From RPQJ01 sp963754535 (GTDB taxonomy: Bacteria; Pseudomonadota; Gammaproteobacteria; Steroidobacterales; Steroidobacteraceae), in the NCBI GenBank assembly GCA_963754535.1, contig CAVWGG010000007.1:1-64000 (forward strand): a stretch of DNA of 64,000 nucleotides. The letters are read 5' to 3'. A program made the translations under genes and the position numbers. A model generated the notes under the pieces. It was not told where the DNA came from. It made no database searches and saw nothing but the letters and a program-made list of their open reading frames with translations. Position 1 is the stretch's first letter, and the number at the start of each line of letters is the position of its first letter. Positions 14,491 through 22,937 of this stretch are shown in pieces.

Positions 14491-16665
14491 TCACGAAGCC
14501 TTGGCTGCGGCCCTGGCCGCGCCGTCGTAGTACGTCTCGCCTGACTGCGCACGCGCCAGCAGGCCCTTGGTCGGCTTGAAGCGCTCGCCGTACAGCTTGG
14601 CGAGACGCTTGCACTCGGCCACGAACTTTGCCGGGCCGATCGTGTCGATGTACGAAAGCGTGCCGCCCGTGTACGCCGGGAAACCCCAGCCGAGGATCGA
14701 GCCGAGGTCCGCTTCATGCACGCTGCGCAGCACGCCTTCTTCGAAGCAGCGCGCCGTCTCGAGCGCCTGGATGTACAGCAGGCGCGTCTTGAGCTCGTCG
14801 ATACTCGGCTGCTGCGCGAGCCGCGGATACTCGTTCGCCAGGCCGGACCACAGCACCTTCTTGCCGCCTGCCGGGTAGTCGTAGAAGCCCGCGCCGCTCT
14901 TGCGGCCGAGGCGCTTCAGGTCCTCGACGAAGTGCTTCACCACCGGCCAGCTGACCGGCTCCTTGTACTTGGCGCCGAGGTCTTCACGCGACTGCTGCAT
15001 GACCTTGTACGCAAGCTCTAGGCTCACTTCGTCGCTGACAGCCAGCGGACCGACCGGCATGCCTGCAAGCTTGCCCGCACTTTCGATCAGCTGCGGGTCG
15101 ATGCCTTCGGCCAGCATCTTCGCGCCTTCGGCGGTGTACGTGCCAAAGCAGCGGCTGGTGTAGAAGCCGCGGCTGTCGTTGACCACGATCGGCGTCTTCC
15201 TGAGCTGGCCGACGTAATCGAGCGCGCGCGCGATCGCCTCGTCCCCGGTTTGCTTGCCGACGATGATTTCCACCAGCGGCATCTTCTCGACCGGCGAGAA
15301 GAAGTGGATGCCGATGAAGTTCTTCGGCCGCTTCGACGCCTTGGCGAGACCGGTGATCGGCAGCGTCGAGGTGTTGCTCGCGAAGATCGACGACTTCGGG
15401 ATCACAGCCTCGGTCTTTGCCGTGACGTCGGCCTTGATGCCGCGGTGTTCGAACACCGCTTCGATCACGAGGTCCGCGTTCTCGAGCTGCGCATAGTCGA
15501 CCGTCGGCTTGATGCGGGCGAGCACGGCCTCGGCCTGCTCCTGCGTGCGCCGGCCCTTCTCGACGTCCTTCGCCAGGAGCTTCGCGGAGTAGGCCTTGCC
15601 CTTCTCCGCCTGCTCGGCCGTCGAGTCGATCAGGATCACTTCCATGCCCTGCGCAGCCGAAACGTAGGCTACACCTGCTCCCATCATGCCGGCGCCGAGC
15701 ACGCCGAGCTTCGTCACCTTCGATTTCGGCACGTCCGCCGGGCGCACCGAGAGCTTGTCGGCGTTGCCCTTGTTCACGAACATCGTGCGGATCAGGTTGC
15801 GGGCGACCGGGCCGGTCACGAGCGTCGCGAAATACTTGGACTCGACTTCGAGGCCCTTCTCGATCGGCAGCAGCGTGCCTTCATAGACGCACGAAAGGAT
15901 CGCAGCCGGAGCCGGGTAGTTGTGCAGCGTCTTCTTGGCGACGAGCGCCGTGGCGCCCATGAAAGTCTGTGTCGTGCCTGCGCTGGCAAACGCCACGCCG
16001 CCCGGCACGCGATAGCCTTTCTGGTCCCACGGTTGCACCGCCACCGGCGAACCCATCAGCCAGCGCTTGGCCGCCGCCAGCAACTCGGCGGCCGGTGCGA
16101 CTTCGTGCACCAGCCCGAGCTTCTTCGCTTCCGCGGCTGAAATGTTGCCGCCTTCGAGCAGGTACGGCAGCGACTGCGTCACGCCGATGAGGCGCGGCAT
16201 GCGCTGCGTGCCGCCGCCGCCCGGCAGCAGGCCCACCTTCACTTCGGGCAGGCCGACGAACGCCTTCGGGTCATCCGCGATCACGCGGTAGTGGCACGCC
16301 AGGCACAGTTCGAGACCGCCGCCGAGGGCGAGGCCGTTGATGGCCGCGACGAACGGCTTGCCGCAGGTTTCGATCCGGCGCAGCAGGCGACCGAGGCCGG
16401 TGAAGTTCTCGTACACCTGCACCGGCGTGAGCTGCGGGCCGAAGCTGCGCAGGAATTCGGTCAGGTCGTAGCCGGCGAGGAAACTCGGCTTGCCCGAGGT
16501 GATGATCGCGCCGCGGATGGCCGCGTCGGTCGCGACCTTTTCGACGATCGCGGCAAGTTCCGTTTCGACGTCGGGGCCAAGCACGTTCATCGAACGTCCC
16601 GGGCTGTCCATGGTGATGAGGGCGATGCCGTCGGCGTCGACGGCCAGTGTGAAATGCTTAGGCAT
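14491..16665 (-). CDS. FadB/FadJ-type enoyl-CoA hydratase / 3-hydroxyacyl-CoA dehydrogenase
   Basis: A two-enzyme beta-oxidation protein of 724 residues. The N-terminal crotonase domain (about 1-190) has both hydratase glutamate contexts, LALGGGLELC and VGLPEVKVGLLPGGGG. The NAD-binding domain begins at about residue 317 (KLGVLGAGMMGAGVAY). The dehydrogenase catalytic His lies in IGIHFFSPVEKMPLVEII, and the C-terminal helical domain is complete. It hydrates trans-2-enoyl-CoA and oxidises the L-3-hydroxyacyl-CoA product. It is followed 28 bases away (in genome order) by a thiolase gene on the same strand, together the normal alpha/beta pair. Whether it is FadB-, FadJ- or FadN-like needs a tree. 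Confidence 0.93.
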   Translation of the reverse strand: MPKHFTLAVDADGIALITMDSPGRSMNVLGPDVETELAAIVEKVATDAAIRGAIITSGKPSFLAGYDLTEFLRSFGPQLTPVQVYENFTGLGRLLRRIETCGKPFVAAINGLALGGGLELCLACHYRVIADDPKAFVGLPEVKVGLLPGGGGTQRMPRLIGVTQSLPYLLEGGNISAAEAKKLGLVHEVAPAAELLAAAKRWLMGSPVAVQPWDQKGYRVPGGVAFASAGTTQTFMGATALVAKKTLHNYPAPAAILSCVYEGTLLPIEKGLEVESKYFATLVTGPVARNLIRTMFVNKGNADKLSVRPADVPKSKVTKLGVLGAGMMGAGVAYVSAAQGMEVILIDSTAEQAEKGKAYSAKLLAKDVEKGRRTQEQAEAVLARIKPTVDYAQLENADLVIEAVFEHRGIKADVTAKTEAVIPKSSIFASNTSTLPITGLAKASKRPKNFIGIHFFSPVEKMPLVEIIVGKQTGDEAIARALDYVGQLRKTPIVVNDSRGFYTSRCFGTYTAEGAKMLAEGIDPQLIESAGKLAGMPVGPLAVSDEVSLELAYKVMQQSREDLGAKYKEPVSWPVVKHFVEDLKRLGRKSGAGFYDYPAGGKKVLWSGLANEYPRLAQQPSIDELKTRLLYIQALETARCFEEGVLRSVHEADLGSILGWGFPAYTGGTLSYIDTIGPAKFVAECKRLAKLYGERFKPTKGLLARAQSGETYYDGAARAAAKAS

Positions 16666-16692
16666 ACTGCTGGTTCCTGGTCGGTCGGCGCG

Positions 16693-17901
16693 TCAGACGC
16701 GCTCGATGATGGTGGCCGTGCCCATGCCCGCGCCCACGCAGAGCGTGATCAGCGCGGTGTTGAGATTGCGGCGCTCGAGTTCGTCGAGGACGATGCCGGC
16801 GATGATCGCGCCGGTGGCGCCCAGCGGGTGACCCATCGCGATGGCGCCGCCGTTCACGTTGACCTTGTCGTGCGGCACGTCCATCACGCGCATGAAGCGC
16901 AGCACGACGGACGCGAACGCTTCGTTGACTTCGAACAGGTCGATGTCCTTGACCGTCATGCCGGCGCGCTTGAGCAACTTCTGCGTCACCAGCGCGGGGC
17001 CGGTCAGCATGATCGCGGGTTCGCTGCCGATCGACGTGAATGCACGGATGCGCGCGCGCGGCTTGAGGCCGGCCTTGCCGCCGAAGCGCTTGCTGCCGAT
17101 CAGCACGCCCGCGGCGCCGTCGACGATGCCGCTCGAGTTCGCGGCCGTGTGCACGTGGTTGATCGTGTCGACTTCGGGGTACTTCATCTGCGCCACCGCG
17201 TCGAAGCCCGCCTGCTCGCCCATCGTCGCGAACGCAGGCTTCAGCGAGGCGAGGCTCTGCAGCGTGGCGTCGGGCCGCATGTGCTCGTCGCGGTCGAGCA
17301 TGACGCGACCGAGGATGTCCCGGACCGGCAGGATCGACCTGGCGAAGCGACCTTCGGCCCAGGCAGCGGCAGCGCGGCGCTGGCTTTCGACGGCAAACGC
17401 GTCGACGTTCTCGCGCGTGTAGCCGTCGAGCGTCGCGATCAGGTCTGCGCCCACGCCCTGCGGCACGAAATACGTGTTGTAGGCCACGGCCGGGTCCGCG
17501 ACCCAGGCGCCGCCATCGCTGCCGATCGGCACGCGCGACATCGATTCGACGCCGCCGGCCACGACCGCCTGCGACTGGCCGGACATCACCTGCGCGGCGG
17601 CGTTGTTGATGGCCTCGAGGCCCGAGGCGCAGAAGCGGTTCAGCTGCTGGCCCGGCACGGATTCGGCGTAACCGGCGACGAGCGTGGCGACGCGCGCGAT
17701 GTCGGCGCCCTGCTCGCCGATCGGCGAGACGCAGCCGAGCACGACGTCGTCGAGCAACGACGTGTCGAGGTGGTTCCGATCGCGCACGGCCTGCAGCGTC
17801 TGCGCGGCGAGCTGCATCGGAGTGATGCTGTGGAGCGAGCCGTCGGGCTTGCCGCGGCCCCGCGGCGTGCGGACGTGGTCGTAGATGAAGGCGTCGGCCA
17901 T
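16693..17901 (-). CDS. Acetyl-CoA C-acyltransferase (thiolase)
   Basis: A thiolase of 402 residues that cleaves 3-ketoacyl-CoA with free CoA to acetyl-CoA and a shortened acyl-CoA. The acylated nucleophile Cys is in NRFCASGLEAINNAA. The second active-site elements are GGAIAMGHPLGATGA (His) and CVGAGMGTATII (Cys). The ATG at 17901 (MADAFIYDHVRTPRGRGK) is chosen over a longer frame whose first 35 residues do not resemble the family. It is transcribed just upstream of the FadB/FadJ-type gene, consistent with one beta-oxidation operon. Confidence 0.94.
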   Translation of the reverse strand: MADAFIYDHVRTPRGRGKPDGSLHSITPMQLAAQTLQAVRDRNHLDTSLLDDVVLGCVSPIGEQGADIARVATLVAGYAESVPGQQLNRFCASGLEAINNAAAQVMSGQSQAVVAGGVESMSRVPIGSDGGAWVADPAVAYNTYFVPQGVGADLIATLDGYTRENVDAFAVESQRRAAAAWAEGRFARSILPVRDILGRVMLDRDEHMRPDATLQSLASLKPAFATMGEQAGFDAVAQMKYPEVDTINHVHTAANSSGIVDGAAGVLIGSKRFGGKAGLKPRARIRAFTSIGSEPAIMLTGPALVTQKLLKRAGMTVKDIDLFEVNEAFASVVLRFMRVMDVPHDKVNVNGGAIAMGHPLGATGAIIAGIVLDELERRNLNTALITLCVGAGMGTATIIERV

Positions 17902-18070
17902 GCGTGTGACTCCGGTCAGGCCGCGCGGGCGATCACGCTCCGCGTGGCGGTTCTTCGAAACCTGCGGGATGGGGCGGGCCCTTGGCCCGGGCCCACCCAC
18001 CATCATAAAGGACTGGTCAGCGGCCCGTCAGCCTGGACGGTCCGGCCGCGGCGCAGAAGGCGCGTCCCGG

Positions 18071-19213
18071 TCAGGCCAGCGCGCCGGTCGCGCGCAGTTG
18101 CTCGATTTCCGCGGCGGAAAATCCTGCCTCCGCCAGGACATCGCCGCTGTCAGCGCCTGCACGATGTGGCGCCTGGACCGGTGCCGCCGCGGTGCGGCTG
18201 AACCGCGGGGCCGGCGCATGCTGCTCGACGCCATCCACCGTGATGAAGCTGCCGCGCGCGACGTTGTGCGGATGCTGCGCGGCCTCGCCGAGACTGAGTA
18301 CAGGTGCGACGCACGCGTCGGTACCTTCGAAGATGGCGGCCCACTCATCGCGCGTTTTCGACTTCACCGCCGCCGCAATGGCGGCCTCCGCCTCGGGCCA
18401 GTGCTTGCGGCTCGCCGGATACCCCGCCGCGAGGAATTTCCTGTCGACGCCGAGCTTCTCGATCAGCAGCGCGTAGAACTGCGGTTCGATCGAGCCGATG
18501 GCGAGGTACTTGCCATCGCTTGTTGCGAAAGTGCCGTAGTACGGCGCGGAGCCTGCGAGCATCAGCTGCCCGGTCTCGTCGCGGAAGCTGCGATCCGACG
18601 CGCGGATGGAGTAGACGATACTCAGCAGCGCGATCACGCCGTCGGTCATGGCGGCATCGATCACCTGCCCCTTGCCGGAGCGCGAGGCTTCCAGCAAGGC
18701 AGCCAGCAGGCCTGACAGCAGCATCATGCCGCCGCCACCGAAATCCGCCACGAGGTTCAGCGGCGGCACGGGCTTGCCCCCGCGTTCGCCGATGAGGTGC
18801 AGCGCGCCGGTGAGCGCGAGGTAATTGATGTCGTGTCCCGCCGAATGCGCGAGCGGTCCGGACTGGCCCCAGCCCGTCATGCGTCCGTAGACCAGCTTGG
18901 GATTGCGCGCGAGGCAGACGTCCGGCCCGACGCCGAGGCGCTCGGCCACGCCGGGCCGGAAACCTTCGATCAACGCATCGGCGCCGTCGATGAGCCGCAG
19001 CAGGGCCGCGATTCCCGCAGGGCTCTTCAGGTTGAGCGCGATCGACCGACGGTTGCGCAGCAGGGTATCGACCGGATCGGGTTCCTCGGGCTGCGCGGAG
19101 GCGCGATCGACCCGGATGACCGTCGCACCCATGTCGGCCAGCATCATGGCGCAGAACGGCGCCGGGCCGAGCCCCGCGAGTTCGATGATCCGGATTCCCT
19201 GCAGCGGTCCCAT
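18071..19213 (-). CDS. Alpha-methylacyl-CoA racemase (CaiB/BaiF family)
   Basis: A class III CoA-transferase-fold protein of 380 residues matching alpha-methylacyl-CoA racemases. These interconvert (R)- and (S)-2-methylacyl-CoA so that branched chains or sterol side chains can enter beta-oxidation. Diagnostic motifs are AGHDINYLALTGALH (catalytic His) and NLVADFGGGGMMLL (catalytic Asp). The ATG at 19213 begins MGPLQGIRIIELAGLGPAPF; the much longer open frame upstream is a shadow of the divergent neighbour. It is divergent from a second CaiB-family gene, with 88 bases between the starts. Together with the thiolase and FadB/FadJ-type genes it suggests branched-chain acyl substrates. Confidence 0.92.
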   Translation of the reverse strand: MGPLQGIRIIELAGLGPAPFCAMMLADMGATVIRVDRASAQPEEPDPVDTLLRNRRSIALNLKSPAGIAALLRLIDGADALIEGFRPGVAERLGVGPDVCLARNPKLVYGRMTGWGQSGPLAHSAGHDINYLALTGALHLIGERGGKPVPPLNLVADFGGGGMMLLSGLLAALLEASRSGKGQVIDAAMTDGVIALLSIVYSIRASDRSFRDETGQLMLAGSAPYYGTFATSDGKYLAIGSIEPQFYALLIEKLGVDRKFLAAGYPASRKHWPEAEAAIAAAVKSKTRDEWAAIFEGTDACVAPVLSLGEAAQHPHNVARGSFITVDGVEQHAPAPRFSRTAAAPVQAPHRAGADSGDVLAEAGFSAAEIEQLRATGALA

Positions 19214-19301
19214 GCGTTCCAACCTCACGATGCAACTCGAACCCTGTGCCTTCCCGGCATTGTATCCTGCGCGGGCTTTCGCACACTGCCGGGTGAGATC
19301 G

Positions 19302-20507
19302 ATGCTGCCCCTGCTGCAAGGAATCCGTGTCCTCGACTTCACGACGATCGTGCTCGGCCCGTATGCGACGCAGACGCTGGGCGATCTCGGGGCGGACGTC
19401 ATCAAGATCGAACCGCTGCAGGGCGACCTCTTCCGCACCGTGCGACCGGGCCGATCGCGCTCGATGGGCGCAGGCTTCATGGGGTTCAACCGCAACAAGC
19501 GCTCGCTCGCGATCGACCTGAAGCGGCCCGAGTCGCGCGCGGTGCTGGCGCGACTGGTCAGCGGCGCCGACGCCGTCGTGCACAACATGCGCCCCAAGGC
19601 CGCTGAGCCGCTGGGTCTCACGTACGAACAGCTGGCGCGCATCAAGCCCGACCTCGTCTACGCCTTCGCGGCGGGCTATGACCAGAGCGGTCCGAACGCC
19701 AACGAGCCTGCGTACGACGACATCATCCAGGCGGCCGCGGGCGTCGCCGCGTTGAACGCGAATGCCAGCGGCGAGCCGCGGTACCTCTCGACGATCCTCT
19801 GCGACAAGGTCGGTGGCCTGCACCTTGCGATCGCGGTGGCGACGGGCCTGGCACACCGCGCCCGCACCGGCCAGGGCTGCTGCATCGAAGCGCCCATGTT
19901 CGAAAGCACGGTCGCGTTCCTGATGTCGGAGCAACTGGGCGGCGAAACATTCGTGCCCGCGCTCGGGCCGACGGGCTACGACCGGTTGGCGGCGCCCAAT
20001 CGCAAGCCGTACCGCACGCAGGACGGTTTCATGGCGATCCTGCCGTACAACGGCACGCACTGGGCGGCGTTCTTCGAGATCATCGGGCGCGCGGAATTCG
20101 CGCAGTCCCCGCAGGTACAGGACCCCGTGCTGCGCAGCCAGAGCGTGGATTCGCTGTACGCAATCATTGCCGAGGTCGCGCCCACGCGGACGACCGCACA
20201 GTGGCTCGAATCGCTGCGCGCCGCGGACATTCCCTGTGCGCGCGTGAACTCGGTCGGTGAACTGCTGCAGGACCCGCACCTGCTCGCGACGGGATTCTTC
20301 CGCGAATACGATCATCCGACCGAAGGGCGCCTGCGCGCGCCGCGGGCGCCGTTCCGCTGGCATGGCGGGACGGAAGCTGCGGATCGGCACGCACCTCGCC
20401 CGGGCGCTGACAGTCGCGCCGTGCTGGCGGAAGCAGGATTCGAAGTGGCGGAGATCGATCGGCTCGAGGCCGACGGCGTCATTCGCGTCGATGACGGCAC
20501 CGCGTAG
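19302..20507 (+). CDS. CaiB/BaiF family CoA-transferase
   Basis: A class III CoA-transferase of 401 residues, which would move CoA between carboxylic acids through an Asp-linked intermediate. The N-terminus (MLPLLQGIRVLDFTTIVLGPYATQ) and GADVIKIEPLQGD are family hallmarks. The catalytic-Asp region corresponds to PAYDDIIQAAAGV. The ATG at 19302 follows GGTGAGATCG. A longer in-frame extension back to 18897 is antisense to the racemase gene and is rejected. It is the only + strand gene in the acyl-CoA island. Its donor and acceptor acids are unknown. Confidence 0.9.
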   Translation: MLPLLQGIRVLDFTTIVLGPYATQTLGDLGADVIKIEPLQGDLFRTVRPGRSRSMGAGFMGFNRNKRSLAIDLKRPESRAVLARLVSGADAVVHNMRPKAAEPLGLTYEQLARIKPDLVYAFAAGYDQSGPNANEPAYDDIIQAAAGVAALNANASGEPRYLSTILCDKVGGLHLAIAVATGLAHRARTGQGCCIEAPMFESTVAFLMSEQLGGETFVPALGPTGYDRLAAPNRKPYRTQDGFMAILPYNGTHWAAFFEIIGRAEFAQSPQVQDPVLRSQSVDSLYAIIAEVAPTRTTAQWLESLRAADIPCARVNSVGELLQDPHLLATGFFREYDHPTEGRLRAPRAPFRWHGGTEAADRHAPRPGADSRAVLAEAGFEVAEIDRLEADGVIRVDDGTA

Positions 20508-20528
20508 AGATTGCGCACGCGACATCAA

Positions 20529-20610
20529 GTCGGGTGCCTGATCCAGGTCCTTTCCCGAGCGCGTGTCTGCCTTTCCAAGCTCGGGAAAGGACCTGGATCA
20601 GGCACCCGAC
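20529..20610 (+). repeat. Family B stem-loop, copy 3 (perfect 31-bp stem)
   Basis: Arms 20529-20559 and 20580-20610 are perfectly complementary over 31 bp. They enclose the invariant 20-nt loop CGCGTGTCTGCCTTTCCAAG at 20560-20579. It lies between the CaiB-family gene (ends 20507) and the convergent TIGR03084-like gene (ends 20651). This is the cleanest copy in the window, and no mate copy is adjacent. No T run follows on either strand. Confidence 0.97.
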
Positions 20611-20650
20611 ATGGCAACCAGTGTTTGCCTGGTGCGTCACCGGCCGCCGT

Positions 20651-21491
20651 TCACCACGCGCTGTTGTAGCGACCCTGCTTGAACCGCGCGCCAGGCGCCG
20701 GCGGCTTCTCGGGCGGGCCAGCGAAACACTGCGCGCTCTCCATCCATTGCCGCGCGATGTCGCCCGTCACCGCGAGACTGGTATCGTGCAGGTTTCGCGT
20801 CTGCGCGACCACGCGACAGAAGTCCACCGCGCTGCCTTCGACGCGGTCCGCGGTCGCAGGCTCGTTCCACTCCCAGAGCGCGCCTGACGGGCTCGTCAGG
20901 CGCACGTAGGGCTTCACTGCGGGCACTTCGCGGCGGTTCACCTTGAAGGTCCAGCCGAAGGTGTTGACGCCCATCACTGCGATGTTGCGCAGCCGGTCGT
21001 GCTCGATGCGGTCGATGGCCGAGCGCGTCGAAGATCGCCTGCCCATGCGCCCAGGTTTCCATTTGCCTCGCACTCATGAACGAGCGCGCGCTCATGTCGG
21101 GCCCGGCCCAGGCCAGGCGATGGTCAGGCTCGAAGGCGGCGTAGATATCCGCAAGCCGCTGGTACTGGCTGCGCCAACGGTCGAGGAGATCGGTGCCCGC
21201 GCATCCGTCCAGCCAGCGCCGCGAATAGTCGATCAGCGAGACGCCGGTGGCGCTCGCCCGGACGATGTCGCGGAACAGCGCCTGGACCTCATCGCGACTG
21301 CGCGCGGCGATTGCGGAGGCGTGATCGAAGAAATAGAGGTGGCCGAGAACGTCGTCGAACGTCCAGCCCTTGAACTGCGTCGGCTCGGTCCAGGCTTCGG
21401 CCGGCGCGTTCTCGAGCGCCGAATACAGTGCGTCGCATTCGTCGCGGAAATCGAGCGCCTGGCTCAGGCCGGCGGTGCTGTCGGCACCCAT
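20651..21491 (-). CDS. TIGR03084-like metal-binding protein, DinB/maleylpyruvate-isomerase fold (frameshifted)
   Basis: A protein of the DinB/mycothiol-maleylpyruvate-isomerase-like fold, TIGR03084 type, often found near acyl-CoA metabolism genes. The first part (GWTFDDVLGHLYFFDHASA, then RQMETWAHGQAIFDALG) carries the family's histidine motifs. The frame then breaks at about 21018. The second part (IDRIEHDRLRNIAVMGVNT onward to GRYNSAW) continues in another frame to the stop at 20651. Removing one base within GGCC at 21017-21020 restores about 279 residues. The start ATG at 21491 fits the family. Its biochemical role is unknown. Confidence 0.8.
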
Positions 21492-21516
21492 CGCTGCTCA
21501 CCTTCGAAGTCGATGG

Positions 21517-21594
21517 ACAGAGCCAGGTGGAGACCCGGAGCAGGGAACCTCCACCTGGACTCTGTGTGCCTTTCCCGAGGCTGGCGGGAAAGGC
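21517..21594 (-). repeat. Tandem hairpins 3' of ftsZ (possible diverged family B relative)
   Basis: Hairpin 1 pairs 21517-21531 with 21550-21565 (15 bp, one bulged T). Hairpin 2 pairs GCCTTTCCCG at 21568-21577 with CGGGAAAGGC at 21585-21594, with a 7-nt loop. The word GTGTGCCTTTCCCGAG here resembles the family B loop and inner stem. The block lies between the ftsZ stop (21603) and the next gene's start (21491). On the ftsZ strand no T run follows hairpin 2, so it is not a standard intrinsic terminator. Confidence 0.55.
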
Positions 21595-21602
21595 GGCTGT
21601 CG

Positions 21603-22772
21603 TCAGTCGGCCTGCCGGCGCAGGAACGCCGGAATGTCGATGAACGATTCGTCGCCGTGGTCGATGCTCAGGCCATCACCGACGGCACGCGCACGTTCAC
21701 GCAGGCGCGGCGGCGTGTCGTAGGCCGAGTAGTCACCCGCACCGAGCGGCGCGCGACGACGATCGGCGCGACCCACACCCTGCACGAGCGTCGGCTGCGG
21801 CACCACCTTGGCCACGGCACGGCCAATGCCGGTCGCCACGACCGTGACGCGAACCTGGTCCGTCATCTCGGGGTCGATCACGTAGCCGACCACCACCGTG
21901 GCGTCGTCGGACGCGTACTGCTTCACGGTCTCGCCGATGGTGTGGAACTCGCTCGTGCGCAGGTCCATGCCGGCCGTGACGTTGATGAGCAGGCCGTGCG
22001 CGCCGGAAAGATTGACGTCCTCGAGCAGCGGGCTCGAGATCGCGGCTTCCGCGGCCGCGCGGGCGCGGTTCTCGCCGCTCGCGCTGCCGGAGCCCATCAT
22101 CGCCATGCCGGTTTCGGCCATGACGGTGCGGACGTCGGCGAAGTCGACGTTCATCATGCCGGGACGCGTGATCAGTTCCGCGATGCCCTGCACCGCGCCC
22201 TGCAGCACCTGGTTCGCGGACCGGAACGCGTCGAGCAGCGTCATGTCGCCGCCGAGCACGGTCAGCAGCTTCTGGTTCGGGATCGTGATCAGCGAGTCGA
22301 CGTACTTGTGCAGTTCGGCAATGCCCTGCTCGGCGAGCGAGCTGCGCTTGTTGCCTTCCATCTCGAAGGGCTTGGTCACGACGGCGACCGTCAGGATGCC
22401 GAGTTCCTTGGCCACCTGCGCCACGATCGGCGCGGCGCCCGTGCCCGTGCCGCCACCCATGCCGGCCGTGATGAATATCATGTCCGAGCCTTCGATCAGC
22501 TCGATGATGCGATCACGATCTTCCATCGCCGCCTGGCGGCCGACTTCCGGATCCGCGCCGGCGCCGAGACCCTTGGTGATGTTCGAGCCGATCTGCAGGC
22601 TCGTCTTGACCTTCGAATGCTTGAGCGCCTGCGCATCGGTGTTGATGCACACGAAATCGACGCCCTCGATCCCTGAACTGACCATGTGGGTCACGGCGTT
22701 GCCGCCGCCGCCGCCCACGCCTACGACCTTGATGATTGCGCCTTGGTTTTCCGTGTCTGCGAGTACGAACAT
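21603..22772 (-). CDS. ftsZ: Cell division GTPase FtsZ
   Basis: FtsZ is the tubulin-like GTPase that forms the division ring. The 389-residue product has the tubulin signature GGGTGTG at 106-112. The N-terminal nucleotide pocket GVGGGGGNAV is present, as are the T7-loop region NVDFADVRTVM and the C-terminal FtsA/ZipA-binding peptide DIPAFLRRQAD. The ATG at 22772 has ACGGAGC upstream. It is the last gene of the dcw cluster. A tandem 11-bp repeat and a T8 tract lie just upstream of its ribosome site. Confidence 0.99.
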   Translation of the reverse strand: MFVLADTENQGAIIKVVGVGGGGGNAVTHMVSSGIEGVDFVCINTDAQALKHSKVKTSLQIGSNITKGLGAGADPEVGRQAAMEDRDRIIELIEGSDMIFITAGMGGGTGTGAAPIVAQVAKELGILTVAVVTKPFEMEGNKRSSLAEQGIAELHKYVDSLITIPNQKLLTVLGGDMTLLDAFRSANQVLQGAVQGIAELITRPGMMNVDFADVRTVMAETGMAMMGSGSASGENRARAAAEAAISSPLLEDVNLSGAHGLLINVTAGMDLRTSEFHTIGETVKQYASDDATVVVGYVIDPEMTDQVRVTVVATGIGRAVAKVVPQPTLVQGVGRADRRRAPLGAGDYSAYDTPPRLRERARAVGDGLSIDHGDESFIDIPAFLRRQAD

Positions 22773-22795
22773 GTGCGTGCTGCTCCGTAAAAAAA

Positions 22796-22820
22796 ATGAC
22801 TAGTGATTCATGACTAGTGA
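22796..22820 (-). repeat. Tandem repeat upstream of ftsZ
   Basis: The 11-mer ATGACTAGTGA occurs at 22796-22806 and again at 22810-22820 (period 14). Each contains the palindrome ACTAGT. On the ftsZ strand the pair is followed by eight T (22789-22796), then ACGGAGC and the start codon. The two ACTAGT boxes could bind a dimeric regulator or pair with each other as a short hairpin before the T run. No function is known. Confidence 0.5.
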
Positions 22821-22900
22821 CTGTTGCCTGGCGCGGCAGCCTTTACCGCGCCCCGAAAATCTGTGCTGTTCCCTTCCGACCCTTCCTGCCCTTCCTGCCC

Positions 22901-22937
22901 TTCCGACTAACCCCTATCCCCTATCCCCTAACCCCTT
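22901..22937. repeat. Family A half element
   Basis: TTCCGACTAACCCC, then CTATCCC heptads and CTAACCCC, run up to the ftsA stop codon. This equals the right arm of family A, but no GGGGTTA left arm is visible nearby. A short CCCTTCCTG repeat precedes it. It separates ftsA from ftsZ, normally the tightest pair of the dcw cluster. Confidence 0.85.

Noticed and set aside
18345..20528. 727-codon minus-strand frame over the racemase and CaiB-type genes
   Set aside because: It reads antisense through the CaiB-type gene and out of frame through the racemase gene, and both real genes are intact.
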